Positions 24,120-36,005 of a stretch of DNA of 64,000 nt are shown piece by piece. The translations under genes and the position numbers were made by a program. The stretch spans positions 49,803,484-49,867,483 of the forward strand of contig CM018697.1 in NCBI GenBank assembly GCA_009363875.1, in the 5' to 3' direction. Under the pieces are notes generated by a model that was not told the DNA's origin, did no database searches, and saw only the letters and a program-made list of their open reading frames with translations. Within the stretch, counting starts at the first letter, position 1. Each line of letters opens with the position of its first letter. This DNA comes from Mikania micrantha. Taxonomy: Eukaryota; Streptophyta; Magnoliopsida; Asterales; Asteraceae.

Positions 24120-24757
24120 TGTAGGACCTATGGAACCCAAGGAATCAACTCGGTTCCTATGGAGATCTGCCCAACAGCCACTGGAATAGTGCAGAATCCT
24201 ATTCCAGGGTTTTCCAATCGAAAACACCAAGCCCCGTAGCGATCCGACGATGAGGTGTGAACGTTTTGATCGAAACCGAACACCACGGGGTGAGAATCGA
24301 AGTTGGACAGCAAGAGTTGGCTCAAAATCCTAAGGGTGTGACAGAGGAGTGCACATGGGTGAGAGGGAGCTCGAAGAGTTTTGAAAAATGTTGTTTGCAG
24401 CTATATATAAAAAATGTATTCATTCGGCCGAATGAGTGCTGTGAATCACTCATTCGGCCGAATGAGTGGCGAATGGCTCAGCCGAATGAGCTGGTCAACC
24501 GATTGAGTCATGTGGATGACTCATTCGTTCACCCCAGTCATTCGCTAGGCATTCCTTCGCCCGAATTAACTCATTATTAGGGTCATTCACACGAATGGGT
24601 CTGTAACATATCCAAAGTCAAAGTCAAACATATATAAACACAACAAACTCAATTAAACATGTACGAACAATATAGAATGACTGATTTTATTAATAATATC
24701 CACTTTATACATCAAATCATACAAAATACTGAACTAGGGACATTCTATGCACTAACA
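24120..24757 (-). mobile_element. Copia 1 5' LTR (638 bp)
   Basis: TGTAGGACC to CACTAACA, partner of 7143-7766 and followed by GTGAG. On the reverse strand the array of CATTCGGCCGAATGAG-type motifs (about 24420-24600) precedes the TATA box TTATATATAG (24401-24410), so the array lies in U3 beside the promoter. Confidence 0.92.
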
Positions 24758-27237
24758 GTGAGGTGTTCCCATTTCCATTCCAGTACCTCAAGATGGTGCA
24801 CATATCCGTATGGCTTCTGGTGTTCAGCCTTTCCTTGCACACAAGTAAGGCACCTGTTCACATACTGCATCACCTTAAACTTCATACCAGCTCACCAATA
24901 ATGCTTTCTTAGATCTTGATACATCTCTCGCACCTAGATGCATGGAATAACGTGATTTGTGGGCTTCATCTAAAACCTTCGATCATATGTCACCATTTTT
25001 GGGCACCCACATTCGACCAAATCGAACCTTCACGCCATAGTAATTGTCTTGGAAGTCCTTTACTTGTCCAAAGACACGTTCAATGCCCACATTTTCGGGC
25101 TCTAACCCTTTCTATTGCGCATGCTTGAGCTCGTCCAGGAAGTCATCACCAAACTATACGATTTTACTCATATGGCAGGATGCTCGGCCTTACGACTTAA
25201 CGTATCTGCCACCAATTTGCCTTTACAGGGTGATAAAAATATCACAATCATAATCCTCTAGCAGCTCAAGCAATCGTCTCTGCCTCATGTTCAAATCCTT
25301 TTGTTCAAAGAAATACTTCAAGCTCTTGTGGTCGGTATAGATGGTACTTTTTACTCCATACAGATAGTGCCTCCATATTTTCAATGCAAACACCACTTTA
25401 GTGGGTAGTTAGCCTCATGAATCTATTTTTGGCGCGAAGCATAAGCTATCACCCTTCCGCTTTGCATTTGTACACATCCCAACCCTTGTCGTGATGCATC
25501 AGCATACACAACTAAATCATCATTTCCATTCGGCAATGCTCAAATAGTAGCATGGGTAATTTTCTCCTTTAGCACAGAAAACGTTTGTTCTTGGTTTTGA
25601 CCCCATTTGTACTTTACAACTTTCTTTGTGAGCTTCGTCGGTGGTGTCGCTATCTTGGAGAAGTCTTGAATAAGTCTTTGATAGTAACCAACCAAACAAA
25701 GAGAACTGCGTACTTCAGTCGGTGACTTCGGATGACTCCATTTCATAACCGTTTCCACTTTAGATGGGTCCACCATAATGCCTTTTGGGTTCAGCACGAG
25801 ACCCAGAAACTGCACTTCCCGTAACTAGAAGGAGCATTTGGAAAGCGTAGCATAAAGTTTCTCTTTCTTCAGGATCTCCAATACCTTGCGTAGGTGACAA
25901 GCATGATCTCCCTAGTTCTTTGAATAAACCAAAATATCATCGATAAACACTATCACCGATCGGTCCAACATTGGTCGACATACCATGTTCATCAAACCCA
26001 AATGACATAACGAGAAACTCGTAATGTCCATAACATGTTCGAAATGCAGTCTTTGGAATATCCAGCTCTTGAACTTTCAACTGATGGTAACCGGATCGAA
26101 GATCCATCTTTGAGAACCAGCTTGCACCATGCAATTGATCGAACAAGTCATCAATTCAAGGTAGAGGATACATGTTCTTTACAATCAATTTATTCAGTTC
26201 CCCGTAGTCAATACACATTTTCATGCTTCCATCTTTCTTCTTAACAAACAACACCTGTGCTCCCCATGGAGAGACACTCGGTCATATAAAAACTTTATCA
26301 AGGATTTCTTGTAGCTGGGTCATCATTTCCTTCATTTCAGTTGGAGCCAAACGATAAGGTGTTTTGGTGACGAGTTGTGTCCCCAGCACTAAGTCGATTT
26401 GGAATTCAATTTTCCGCTCCGGTGCTAATCCATGCAATTTCTCAAGGAATACATCAGGGAAGTTACACCCCAGGGACACATCGTCAATCCCCCCCGTATC
26501 CATACGTCCCTCAATCGCATAGGCCAAGTAGGCTCCACACCCTCGGCTCATCATATCATTAGCCTTGATCATCGAAATGATCTACGGCGCATACATCGCT
26601 TTATCACCATAAACCGTTATGGAGCTCCCACCATCGCACGTAAACATATAATCCTTCATCGACATACAATGTTAGCGTCATATATGGCTAACCAGTCCAT
26701 ACCCAAAACCACGTCAAAACCACCTAAGGTTATAAGAAACAATCAGACAGGGAACCTATGTCCTTCTATTTCTATAGCCTCAGTCACCCTGGTCATCTTA
26801 CCAACGGCTGTCTCTACATCAAATACCTGATATATCTTCTTAACATCCACAGATAACCCATCACAGAAGGTTGAAGATATAAAACTCATACTGGCACCCG
26901 AATCAAACAATACAGAAGCATGAATATTGTTGATAGAAAAGGTATCCGTGAACACATTAGGGTCCTCGGTCGCATCATCCTTTGTCATCATGAAAACTCG
27001 GGCTTTAGCCTTATGCTTCTCCTTCCCTTTTTCCTCTTTCTTACCAAAGCCCAAAGCATCAGCCCTTGGTTTTCTGCAATCCTTGGACAAATGTCCAAAC
27101 CCATTGCAATTGAAGCATCGAGTGGCACTAGGGCAGTTGCTAGAAAAAATGCCCCATCTTTCCGCATCTGAAATATTGATTAGTGCCCACTGTCCCGTGT
27201 GACTCTTCCCACACTTGTTACATGAACCAATCTCCTC
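24758..27237 (-). pseudogene. Gypsy A pol: CCHC knuckle, protease, RT, RNase H, N-terminal integrase (degraded)
   Basis: Reverse strand, in order: CCHC knuckle CFNCNGFGHLSKDC (about 27076-27117); retropepsin-type protease with LFDSGASMSFIS (about 26880-26920); RT with RKIEFQIDLVLGTQ, then MDLRSGYHQLKV, TAFRTCYGHYEFLVM and the catalytic FIDDILVYSK (about 25915-25955); connection MQFLGLVLNPKGI (25815) and GYYQRLIQDFSKIATP; RNase H decay at about 25520-25250; integrase zinc-binding and core start at about 25240-24758. The integrase is cut at 24758 by copia 1 and resumes at 7142. Frames change at least near 26740, 26280, 26150, 25930 and 25540, so no full product is possible. Protease-RT-integrase order identifies Ty3/gypsy. 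Confidence 0.87.
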
Positions 27238-27964
27238 TCATTTTGCCTTCTTACCAAAAAATTCTCGTTTGTCTGTTCGACCTCTTTTGGTTCCAAGGAC
27301 CCCTTTCGCCTTTGAATCCTCCTTTACCGTCTCATCAGCCATCACGTCATCCCACACTATTCCACTGAGCTCCATAGTGGAATCGAAAGTCTTGGGAGCA
27401 TTTGCCTTCAGATGAATCCGAGCCTTTCGAGGAAAAACCTCCATGTACAACTTCACTATTCGCTCCTCTGAACCTATCAAATAAGGAACAAGCCTTGCTA
27501 TTTCATTTAACTTTGACGTATACCGTCGATGATTCATATTCCCAGCTTTCAGGACTAGAAAATCCCCTTCTACTTGGTCTAACTCACTCTTCGGACATAA
27601 TTGTTTCATGACTAGCTCCTTCAATTCCTCCCAACTCATCTTCTCCCTGTCTGCTGCAAGCTTGGATTGTTTGACTGTATTCCACCAGTGAAGTGCCTCC
27701 TCAAAAAACGACTTTGGAACCTTCGGTATTATCCTTGAGTGCATCCTTTAATGCTTTAGCAATCATTGTCGGTAACTTCTCGTCTATAATCTTGTAGACG
27801 TTGTCAGAAATAGCCTTTATCACGATAGGCTCTAGTGTGAACTCTGGCTCTTCTACCGACCATTCACTGACCTCATTCTCTTTGTTGACGGGTTCTTCAG
27901 TCTCGACATGCGGCTCCTCAATAGCCTGTACCGGTTTCCATGGACTACCTTTTTGTGCAGCCAT
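27238..27964 (-). pseudogene. Gypsy A gag (frameshifted)
   Basis: Start at 27964 (MAAQKGSPWKP). The first 80 or so residues are acidic and Pro/Glu-rich, then the frame changes near 27720. The second part has the retrotransposon gag core: EEALHWWNTVKQ, SWEELKELVMKQLCP, DQVEGDFLVLKAGNMNHRRY, LVPYLIGSEERIVKLYMEV. It leads into the CCHC knuckle and protease of the pol region with further breaks. Confidence 0.83.
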
Positions 27965-28567
27965 CTTAAATATCTACAGGATGCAACAATTGATGGGTTG
28001 GTACAGGAATTAGTTAAGTAGGAAATAAGTGTTGTAAATCCTTACGGAAGTTGATCAGGTGTTATTAACCATTTATCAAACTCATAGGCTCAAAATGTTT
28101 CCCATCCCATCTCCTCAACGTGCATGACACTATCTACCTTTCTAACCTTAAATTAATTTCTTAACTCATACATAAACATTTAGCTCGTGACATCCTTTCA
28201 TCCGTGGTTGGCATTCCGCATCTATTAGTCCCATAAGTGGTCAAGTACAAATGTAAATAAAAAAAATCATGTCTGAACACATATGATTGCCAAAACCATC
28301 GGACTTCAGACACGTGCCATGAGCTCCATGCATCCTCTTACCTTAGCTTTAATCAGACATACATGCTAAAATGTCAGCTTACGCTAATGAGTTCTAGTTT
28401 TATAAAACATTATAAACTCTTTAGTGAGTTAAAACATTATTTACATGAATCATCATTTCGTATACGTAAACCATAGCACATAAGCCATCATTTTCATCAT
28501 AACTATCATCACCATGCAACCACTGTCACGAACATGAGGAGTAGGCTTATGCCGACACAAGGCTCCA

Positions 28568-28707
28568 TACCATGTTATGGTCAGTTGACACTCATACCCT
28601 TTTATAGTTAGGTTGACTTTCATACCATGTTATAGTTAGGTTCACTTTTATTACCCTGTTATAGTCAGGTCAACTTTCTTACCCTGTTATAGTCAGGTTG
28701 ACTTTCA
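28568..28707. repeat. 28-bp tandem repeat, 5 units, in gypsy A LTR
   Basis: Units start at 28568, 28595, 28623, 28652 and 28680 (27-29 bp). A typical unit begins TACCCTGTTATAGTCAGGTT. Units 4 and 5 are nearly identical; unit 1 is the most diverged. Confidence 0.85.
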
Positions 28708-29642
28708 TACTTACCTAGTACAAGTACTGGAGCATCATTTATGCACATCCCATGACATGTATGGGAACATCGTCTGTTCATCATAACATTATACACTAGC
28801 ATCATATCATCATATCATCATTCATCATAACATCATGGCATCATAAACAAGTCATACTAGCATCTTGCCATTGTTACATCATAGTCTTATCCTAGTGGCA
28901 TAGGATTCATCATAACATGTTATGCTAGTCTCCTTTCATCCTATCATCATAGCGTCCTAACATCATGCCATCATATCATAACATCATGGCGTCCTAAACA
29001 AGTCATGCTAGAATCTTATCATCATATCATCATATCTTTATCCTAGCATTATAGGATTTCATCATAACCTAATATCTTATAACAATTATCATAGTTATTA
29101 TCATAGCATGGCAGGATACAGTTATCATCATATCATATCATCTTGCTTTTCATTAACATAACCCATTATCATGCATTCATCATACTTAGCATATTCTCAT
29201 GCATAAACGATCATACATATCATCAAGCATTCATCATCATAGCACATTCATATAACATCAGAAACACGAGTAACAACATGTATGTGAGCCGAAAACATAT
29301 TTACACATGACATGTGAAAATAGTGCATCTAGAACTCACCTGACAGTAATGTAGCTTCTTATTTTCTTAGCCAAACTCCCTTAGCTAAGACTCAAGAACT
29401 TATATCATTACATCATCTCGTTACATTTCATCCGTAGACTTAGAATTTATTTAAGTCCTCATAGCTTACTTAACCAGTTCCTAGTATTTGAAAACCATAA
29501 TGCTCTCAAAGTGGCTAGGTATTCGAAACCTCAAGTACACAAAATCATAGGGTTCACAAAATACTCAAAGTACTCGAACATAAGAGTTCACGATTCCCAG
29601 TTCCCGAACCCATGTTCATGAAACCATGTTCACGAATCTGGG

Positions 29643-29740
29643 GTTCATGAACTAAGGATCTCGAACTGATGTTCTCCAACTGAGGTTCACGAACTGATGT
29701 TCTCGAACCGATGTTCTCAAACCGAGGTTCACGATCTGAG
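29643..29740. repeat. 14-bp tandem repeat, 7 units, in gypsy A 5' LTR
   Basis: Seven consecutive 14-mers, for example GTTCTCCAACTGAG, GTTCACGAACTGAT and GTTCTCGAACCGAT. It is the counterpart of 5413-5510, with differences in individual units, so the array is an ancestral part of this LTR family. Confidence 0.87.
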
Positions 29741-30307
29741 TTTGAATACCCCTATTTCGTGTAAAATTTCGAGTACTCATCTTTTCTACATAAAACTTCA
29801 CAGAAAGCTATCCAAGACTTGGGGAGCTAGTTATAGGTTCACTATGGGCTTTCCAACACATTGGGACTAAAAAGTAACGAACTTTATGCATAAAGGTGTG
29901 AGATTTATGCATAAGTTCTCTTTTCCATAAAAATCCTAATTTTCTCGCGTAGAATATTTAATTGATTTTAGGTGATCCTTTTGACAGCTTCTCGCGTGTT
30001 TCCTCCTTCGTTTGGTTGCTCAAAATCCGTTTCTTGTAGTTCACGAACAACCCCTTCATGTACTTGAGAGAGTGTGCTTTCAGCCAAAGGTGTGCACGTT
30101 CTCCAATGCACTCATATATATAGGCCAAGTTCACGAAACTGGTACTCAAAATGGAGTTCACGAAAACAATTTTGAATAATATGGTTAGAGTACTTCTCTT
30201 CGTGATCTTTAATTAGTTTAATTTTCATCCATTTTTCCTATATGTTTATTATTCGTTCGGCATTCGTAAATTCAAATAACTAGTATTAGAAAATTTGGGG
30301 TGTTACA

Positions 30308-31735
30308 TTTATGCCTTCTGAATCATTTGGGGCTGAGAACATGAAACCTGTTATTCGAATGTTATCAAAATAAGAATTATTTTAAACAAACATTAAAAGA
30401 GAAATCAAGCCACAACCCCTTATCCGGATGATATACGAATAAGGGTATTTTATATAATTTTACTATGTGTTCATCGCATCATTATCACTTTTCAAATTCA
30501 AACAAGGATTTCAAGGATTCAGAACACAGCTATAAGGAAGTGTCCGTTGATCATGACAGTTCGATGCTTTGTGCCCAACAAGAGGTGAACGGACACAGCT
30601 TGAGAGCTGATGTTACACATCTAAATAAAACCAAAACAAGTGCAATAGGTTATCTTTCTATGGTAAATCACTAGAACATGTGTCCATACAACATACACAT
30701 TAATAATTCGCAAAGGAATTCTCAAGTAAGCCCCTTTCAAGAGCCATTTACCATTCGTCGACGAGGGTCAATCGACGGTAACGTAGATGGTACCATTTGT
30801 ATGTTAGGTTTAAATGATCATAAGGTTTTTAGTATTCTCACAATTAATTCAAAATATCATTTGTTTTAAAAATCATTTTAAAATAAGTCAAAATCATTTA
30901 TTAAGAATGATTTATTAAAATGGTTTTGGTCTAAAATAACTTTTTTTTTACAATTTGGAATGTTAAAAGAATTATTATTGTGTGTGTATATAAATACATA
31001 CATATATATATATATATACATATATATATTTAAAAATGCACTTATGTTTTGTGGATTTATTTTATCACCATAAAATTTTGGAAGATACCTCCTTAAATAA
31101 ATTTTGTATTTTTTTGTAATTTATTTCTTAAGGAAATTATATTCCTAAAATTTTATTCAATCATTTATTATTTTTTATCATTAAAAGTAAGAAAAAGTGA
31201 AAGAAATAATTTTCTGAAAATATTTAAAATAAAGAGAATATAGAGAAACTAGTTTTAGGATTTATGGGAAATTTTTATAATTTTTATATAAAAGAAAATA
31301 GATGGAATGGGGGTGGCTGACGAGGTTAGAAACCGGTTCGGTTCCCTAGGCTCAACGGGTGTTTACCGCTGGGCTAGGGGTTAATTCACTGAAAGAAGTC
31401 CTCCCTTCCAGTGGTTATATTCGTTTTCAAATCAGCCCCAAATGTTTGGATGAACCTGAACTAAGATGCGAGTCTAATTCGATTGTTCTGATGTTTTTGA
31501 GTCCCTTAAATGTTAGGGCTTTTGTTCTACATGACCAACCGAACGTCATGGATTTTGTGGTTACCTAGAAATGTCTCGTTTCGATAGGGATCGATTGATA
31601 GAATGGCCGACGACTATGGTTGTTCTTGATTTCTCGAAATAGGAACTCTCACAGTCGAATTTTGAGTTCGTAAGAACCAGAGGGAGATCGTAGAGAAAAT
31701 ATAATCATTAATTTGATTCGGGATTACATGATATA
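30308..31735. other. Unassigned sequence between gypsy A and gypsy C
   Basis: No coding domain is recognised. An AT/GT microsatellite lies at about 30965-31035, with T-rich DNA up to about 31290. The stretch 31300-31700 has more balanced composition (GAAACCGGTTCGGTTCCC, GTTTACCGCTGGGC) and a 69-codon open frame without recognisable motifs. This may be host DNA or an old unrecognised repeat; it is the longest part of the window I could not assign. Confidence 0.5.
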
Positions 31736-33836
31736 TGTCACACCCCCACCTCTCATCACCTGATGATAATGTCATTGATCACTCTGAGAAGGTTGCGGAA
31801 GCATAATGGTGATGTCTCAAAGACGGAGTGTAAATTACTTGATCCAGTATCATAGCACACAAGATTAACTTAAAGATAATACATTACAAGGATGATAACG
31901 TCATTACAAGCCACAAGTTCCTGTTCACAATTGAAACACACTAAACAAATTTAGTTACTTAAGTACAAGTGCCTGATTGTGCAATTCTCCCCCGTCATCA
32001 CTGTCTACCTGCAAAAATTTGTAAGTTTGAAAAGTCAACATAAAGCCGGTGAGTTCGTAATGAATGATCCAAGATGATGTGCTATGATATGCATGTTATT
32101 GACACACAGTGCCAAAGATAACCATGAGACCCATATCTAGTTCCTTTCGGACTGTATGTACTTGTTTGCGAAGATACTACCCGTCGGTAAATATCTTTGT
32201 GCCTCATTCTTAATGTCTATCACATACATTAAGCTGATATTGGAAATAGGTAACAAACATTTACACCATGGGGAGTTGTAAGCTCCCGGCAAATTGGTTG
32301 TTAGACAATAGTACTATCTTTGTTTCTTGTTCGGCCCCACATGGGTTCACTAGATACGATTCGAAAGATGAGTATTTTTTGATATCGTGATAGAATGTTA
32401 CGGGCAAAATCTCAAGAAATCAGAAGAAATCACACAGATAATAGTGAATCATATCATATGATTAAGAACAGTTCCACAGTAATACCCCGATGTGTGTAAA
32501 ACAAGAAAAAGAAAAGGGGTTGTACGAAACTCACCTAAAGTGTTGGAATCAACTATTAATGCGCAAACTTGGGTTTGTAGTTCTGTTCTGCATTTATTAA
32601 GCTTTTATTAGTTATTTATGTCTTACTTTTCTTATTAGATTTTCTTTAACGTTCAAGTTCAATGACATTGCAATTTAAGTCATCAAACTGATACTAAATT
32701 CTTAATCAGTTGTTTTAATTGAATATCAAACAATGTATAATAATATGGGAACCTGTACTGGTTTAGATTACTCATACAAGGTTGATGGTTCATTGGATTA
32801 ATCAGAATGTTCTTAGATTAACCAAATAGGTATTGTTGTTGATCATATTATTGGAACAGTTTCCTGATAGATTTCTGACCTAGGAACGTTTAGTCCTTGA
32901 TATTGATCATTTGGATATCTTGAAACATAGGAATATCATATTGGAATAGGTATAATAACCATATTCAATATACAAATCTGACTGTTAACAAAAACATTAG
33001 ATCGTTATTCCAATGATTATCTTAATGCTTGTCATTAGTTTAAAACATTTGGATTTAACCTAGCATTTCAAGGAATGATCAAGACAATCACAACCATTTT
33101 TACAATCAAATGGTTAAAACATTTATGATCTATGATATGGTTTAATGATAATCGAGCATTATAACCGATCAAAACTGGGATTTAACCGTTAACATATCGA
33201 GTTCTTCTTTTCTAACCATCCCTAGCCATCATATAGGAATCAACAACAATAAGTATTTCATTACGATCAAAAACTAGATCTAATCCATACATTATCAAAC
33301 TAGTATGAGATGTTTAATCGCTACCCGTTCGAGCGGATATTCGGTTACAAATGATGATCGGGTGTTTTTGACTTGATTTCTAAATTGATTGTGATATTCT
33401 TGTAGCTTGAAATCAAGAGATTGGTGGCTGAATTCGATTTGATGAGGGCTTGAAGGGTCTGTGTTCGAAGGAAAAAAAAAATACAACTTTTGCATGCAAT
33501 ACGATGTTTCTAGCTGACCTGACTGACATATCATCGCGTACCGCCAAGACACTAGAAAAGGGGCTTGGTGTAACACGAAGAAATCTGGAGGATTTTAGAT
33601 ATTTTGGACTCTTCGCGTACCGCCAAGGGACCTCAAAATATCCTTGGCGTACCGCGAAGAGTTCCAGAGCAAAGTATCTTTGAATTTTCCTTGTTTTTAC
33701 GATTCCGGAGAATCGGGAACTCCGTTTTTTGCACGGTTTTCACACAAGTTCACAATTTCTCACGTACTATCAAATCATGATGATCAAAATTGTTCTTTTA
33801 ACGTGAATTTCAAATACGAGTCATGTGACTGTCACA
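31736..33836 (-). mobile_element. 3' LTR of gypsy C (2.1 kb)
   Basis: Left edge TGTCACACCCCC, right edge CTGTCACA, then a reverse-strand polypurine tract, so the LTR reads TGTGACAG...GGGGTGTGACA on the reverse strand. The family differs from LTR 1, LTR-B and gypsy A. The interior is AT-rich; the pair CGCGTACCGCCAAG (about 33534 and 33616) and GGCGTACCGCGAAG (about 33645) form a small repeated CG-containing motif. The left flank ATATA (31731-31735) would be the target duplication, but the other side is not in the window. Confidence 0.8.
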
Positions 33837-33852
33837 GTATCCTCTTGTTAAA
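33837..33852 (-). promoter_or_regulatory. Polypurine tract of gypsy C
   Basis: The reverse strand reads TTTAACAAGAGGATAC directly before TGTGACAG, preceded by the conserved CGGGACGAAATTTC block. Confidence 0.7.
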
Positions 33853-35562
33853 GAAATTTCGTCCCGAAATTTGGTGAAGACTTATCTATGTAGACAATCG
33901 TTTATGAAACCATATGAGGATATTTTTCCTTCATATGATCCTCACATTCCCATGTGTATTCAGGTCCATGTTGAGAGTTCCATCTAACTTTAACGATTGG
34001 AATGCGGCTTCGTTTCAGTGCTTTGACTTCTTGATCTGTGACCTCTACTGGTTCATCAGTGTATTGGAGTTTATCATCAATCTGAATTTCTTCAAGAGGT
34101 ACGATCAATTATTTGTCTGTTAAGCACTCTTGCATGACATTATGAATGTTGCTAAATTTAGGAGGTAATTCAAGTCTGTAGGCTACCGTTCCAATTCATT
34201 CTAAAATTTTGAATGGTTCTACAAATCTCGATGAGAATTTACCTCGCTTTCCAAATCTGAAAATGCCTGTCCATGGTGAGAATTTCAACATGACTCGATC
34301 ACCTATTTTGAATTCTAGTGGTCTCCACCGATTATCAACTTAACTGTTTTGACGACCGCATGTAGCTTTGATATGTTCTTGAATAGGTGTAATCTTGTCT
34401 GTAGTTTCTTGTATAAACTCTAGGCCAATGATTTGACTTTCCCCTACCTCCAACTAGCAGATAGGATATCGACATTTGCGTCCATAGAGTGCTTCAAATG
34501 GAGCGCATTGAATACAAGTATGGTAGCTGTTATTGTAAGAGAATTCAACAAGTGGAAGACGAATATCCCAGCTACCTCCAAAATCAATCACACGACTTCT
34601 AAGCATGTCATCAAGAGTTTGATTTGTTCGTTTTTTTCGTCTAGCCGTTTGTGGATGATAAGTTGTGCGCATATTGATTTGCGTGTCCAATGCACTTTGA
34701 GGAGTTTTCCAAAATCACGTAAGCCGACAATCTCTGTTAGAAATGATAGAGATTGGTACTCCATGCCGGGATACAATTTCATTGACATAAAGTTTAGCCA
34801 ATCGATCCATGGAATAATCTCCTCAAATTGGTAAGAAATGCGCGGATTTCGTAAGGCGATTAACTATAACCCATATAGAGTCCTGGTTGCGTGACATTCT
34901 GGGTAGTTTAGTAATGAAATCCATAGAGATCTGATCCCATTTCCACATGGGAATCTCCAGTTGTTGTAATAACCTAGAAAATCGTTGGTGTTCTGCTTTA
35001 ACCTTAAGACACGTTAAACATCTATCCACGTATTTTGCTATATGTTTCTTCATCCTAGGCCACCAGTAGAAGTCCCTAAGGTCCTTATACATTTTATCGG
35101 CACCTGGATAAATAGAATACCTGGATTTGTGTTCTTTATCCAATATAATTGATCTACCATTACCTAATTGAGGAATCCATATTTGGCTTCTAAAATACAA
35201 CACTCCATCATTTTTGTTTCAAAGTGTCTGTCTAATCCTCTTAGCTTCTCAGCTGAGTAATTTGTTGCTTGTAAAGCTTGTTGCCACGTGTCTCAAATTT
35301 GAGAAATTAGACATGTTTGAATAGTCAGTGCTAACGCTCTCACACGTAAAGGTTTGACTCGTTCCTTGTGACTCAAGGCATCGACTACAACATTCGTTTT
35401 ACATGTGTGATAAAGAATTTCATAGTCATAGTTGTTTAGAAGTTCTACCCATCGCCTTTGTCGCATGTTTAACATCTTTTTATCTAGAATGTGTTGAAGA
35501 CTTTTGTGTTCAGTGTATACAATACACTTTGCTCTGTATAGGTAGTGTCTCCAAATCTTAAG

Positions 35563-36005
35563 TGAAATTGATTTACCAAAAAATAAGATCGAAATCAATT
35601 GTATTTTTTCATCTTTTTTTAAGAATAGGGCCAAAAATAGGTTTTAAATCTTTAGGACAATTCATATATTCGGAATCTGCTTAGGACAATTCATATATTT
35701 GGAATCAACATAGATTCATAATTTAATTGAATAGATGTATCTAGGGAGAATTCACTTTGAAGCGACTGTTCCCTAGATACATACGTCTTGATATCTTATT
35801 TCACAATTGAAGCAATTTAAAAAACACCTAAAGTTAGGGATTTATCAATAGGTAATGTTGCACCAGTACCCAACCAAAGGGCCACTGCGGTACCAATAAA
35901 AATTACGATTGTCGCTACTAGACGACGAAATGGATTTTGGAATTTATTAACATTCTCTAAAAAGGGTATTGTTAATAATCCCGCGGGTACTGATACCATT
36001 AACAA
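35563..36005 (-). pseudogene. petD: Plastid DNA insertion (NUPT): petD 3' end and downstream spacer
   Basis: The reverse-strand frame from about 36005 to the stop at 35817 encodes the C-terminus of plastid cytochrome b6/f subunit IV: LLMVSVPAGLLTIPFLENVN, then KFQNPFRR, GTAVALWLG, ATLPIDKSLTLG. About 250 bases of AT-rich sequence follow, including a perfect 13-bp inverted repeat (35735-35747 with 35770-35782), which fits the known 3' stem-loop of petD mRNA. Both edges abut gypsy RNase H codons (LELGAVV to the right, LKIWRHYLY to the left), so plastid DNA was inserted into the element, with loss of about two codons of target. It is a promoterless fragment and cannot be functional. Confidence 0.9.
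35735..35782 (-). terminator. petD 3' inverted repeat (plastid-derived stem-loop)
   Basis: ATGTATCTAGGGA (35735-35747) pairs perfectly with TCCCTAGATACAT (35770-35782) around a 22-base loop, 35 bases after the petD stop. In plastids such repeats act in 3' end processing and stability. In this nuclear location it is a relic. Confidence 0.75.

Larger units (their letters stand above)
7143..24757 (-). mobile_element. Copia 1: Ty1/copia (Sirevirus-like) element, 17.6 kb including a nested LTR
   Basis: Two LTRs (7143-7766 and 24120-24757) are flanked by the perfect 5-bp duplication GTGAG (7138-7142 and 24758-24762), so this is one complete insertion into gypsy A. Order on the reverse strand: LTR, tRNA-Met primer site, leader, gag with two CCHC knuckles, protease, integrase, RT, RNase H, internal polypurine tract, long spacer, 3' ORF, terminal polypurine tract, LTR. 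Protease-integrase-RT order defines Ty1/copia; the long gag and the ORF after pol suggest the Sirevirus lineage (inference). A solo gypsy LTR (11896-15967) lies in the spacer; without it the element is about 13.5 kb. All coding regions are damaged. Confidence 0.92.
4760..30307 (-). mobile_element. Ty3/gypsy element A, reverse strand, interrupted by copia 1
   Basis: Reading the reverse strand the order is: 5' LTR (right end at 30307), gag from 27964, CCHC knuckle, protease, RT, RNase H, integrase to 24758, copia 1 (24757-7143), rest of integrase (7142 to about 6100), polypurine tract, partial 3' LTR (6080-4760). Removing copia 1 and one copy of GTGAG rejoins the integrase around the KWEHLTMDFITKLP motif. 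The left part of the 3' LTR was split off by insertion of gypsy element 1 at 4759/4760. Frames are broken in many places, so the element is not autonomous. Confidence 0.85.
28030..30307 (-). mobile_element. Gypsy A 5' LTR (right edge firm, left edge uncertain)
   Basis: The right edge GGGTGTTACA at 30307 gives a reverse-strand start TGTAACACCCC, matching the partial LTR ending at 6080. Homology to 4760-6080 is clear from about 28950. I could not find a convincing tRNA primer site between gag (27964) and about 28560, so the left edge is open; TGTTGTAAATCC near 28030 is only a candidate. Inside: a 28-bp tandem array (28568-28707), ATCA-rich low-complexity DNA (about 28790-29250), the 14-bp array (29643-29740) and a TATA region (about 30112-30122). 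Confidence 0.75.

Noticed and set aside
28000..28100. A tRNA primer site for gypsy A next to gag.
   Set aside because: No convincing TGGTATCAGAGC-like complement was found, so the LTR left edge is left uncertain.
28568..28707. Regular 28-bp direct repeats resembling a CRISPR array.
   Set aside because: Units are contiguous with no spacers, inside a plant LTR.
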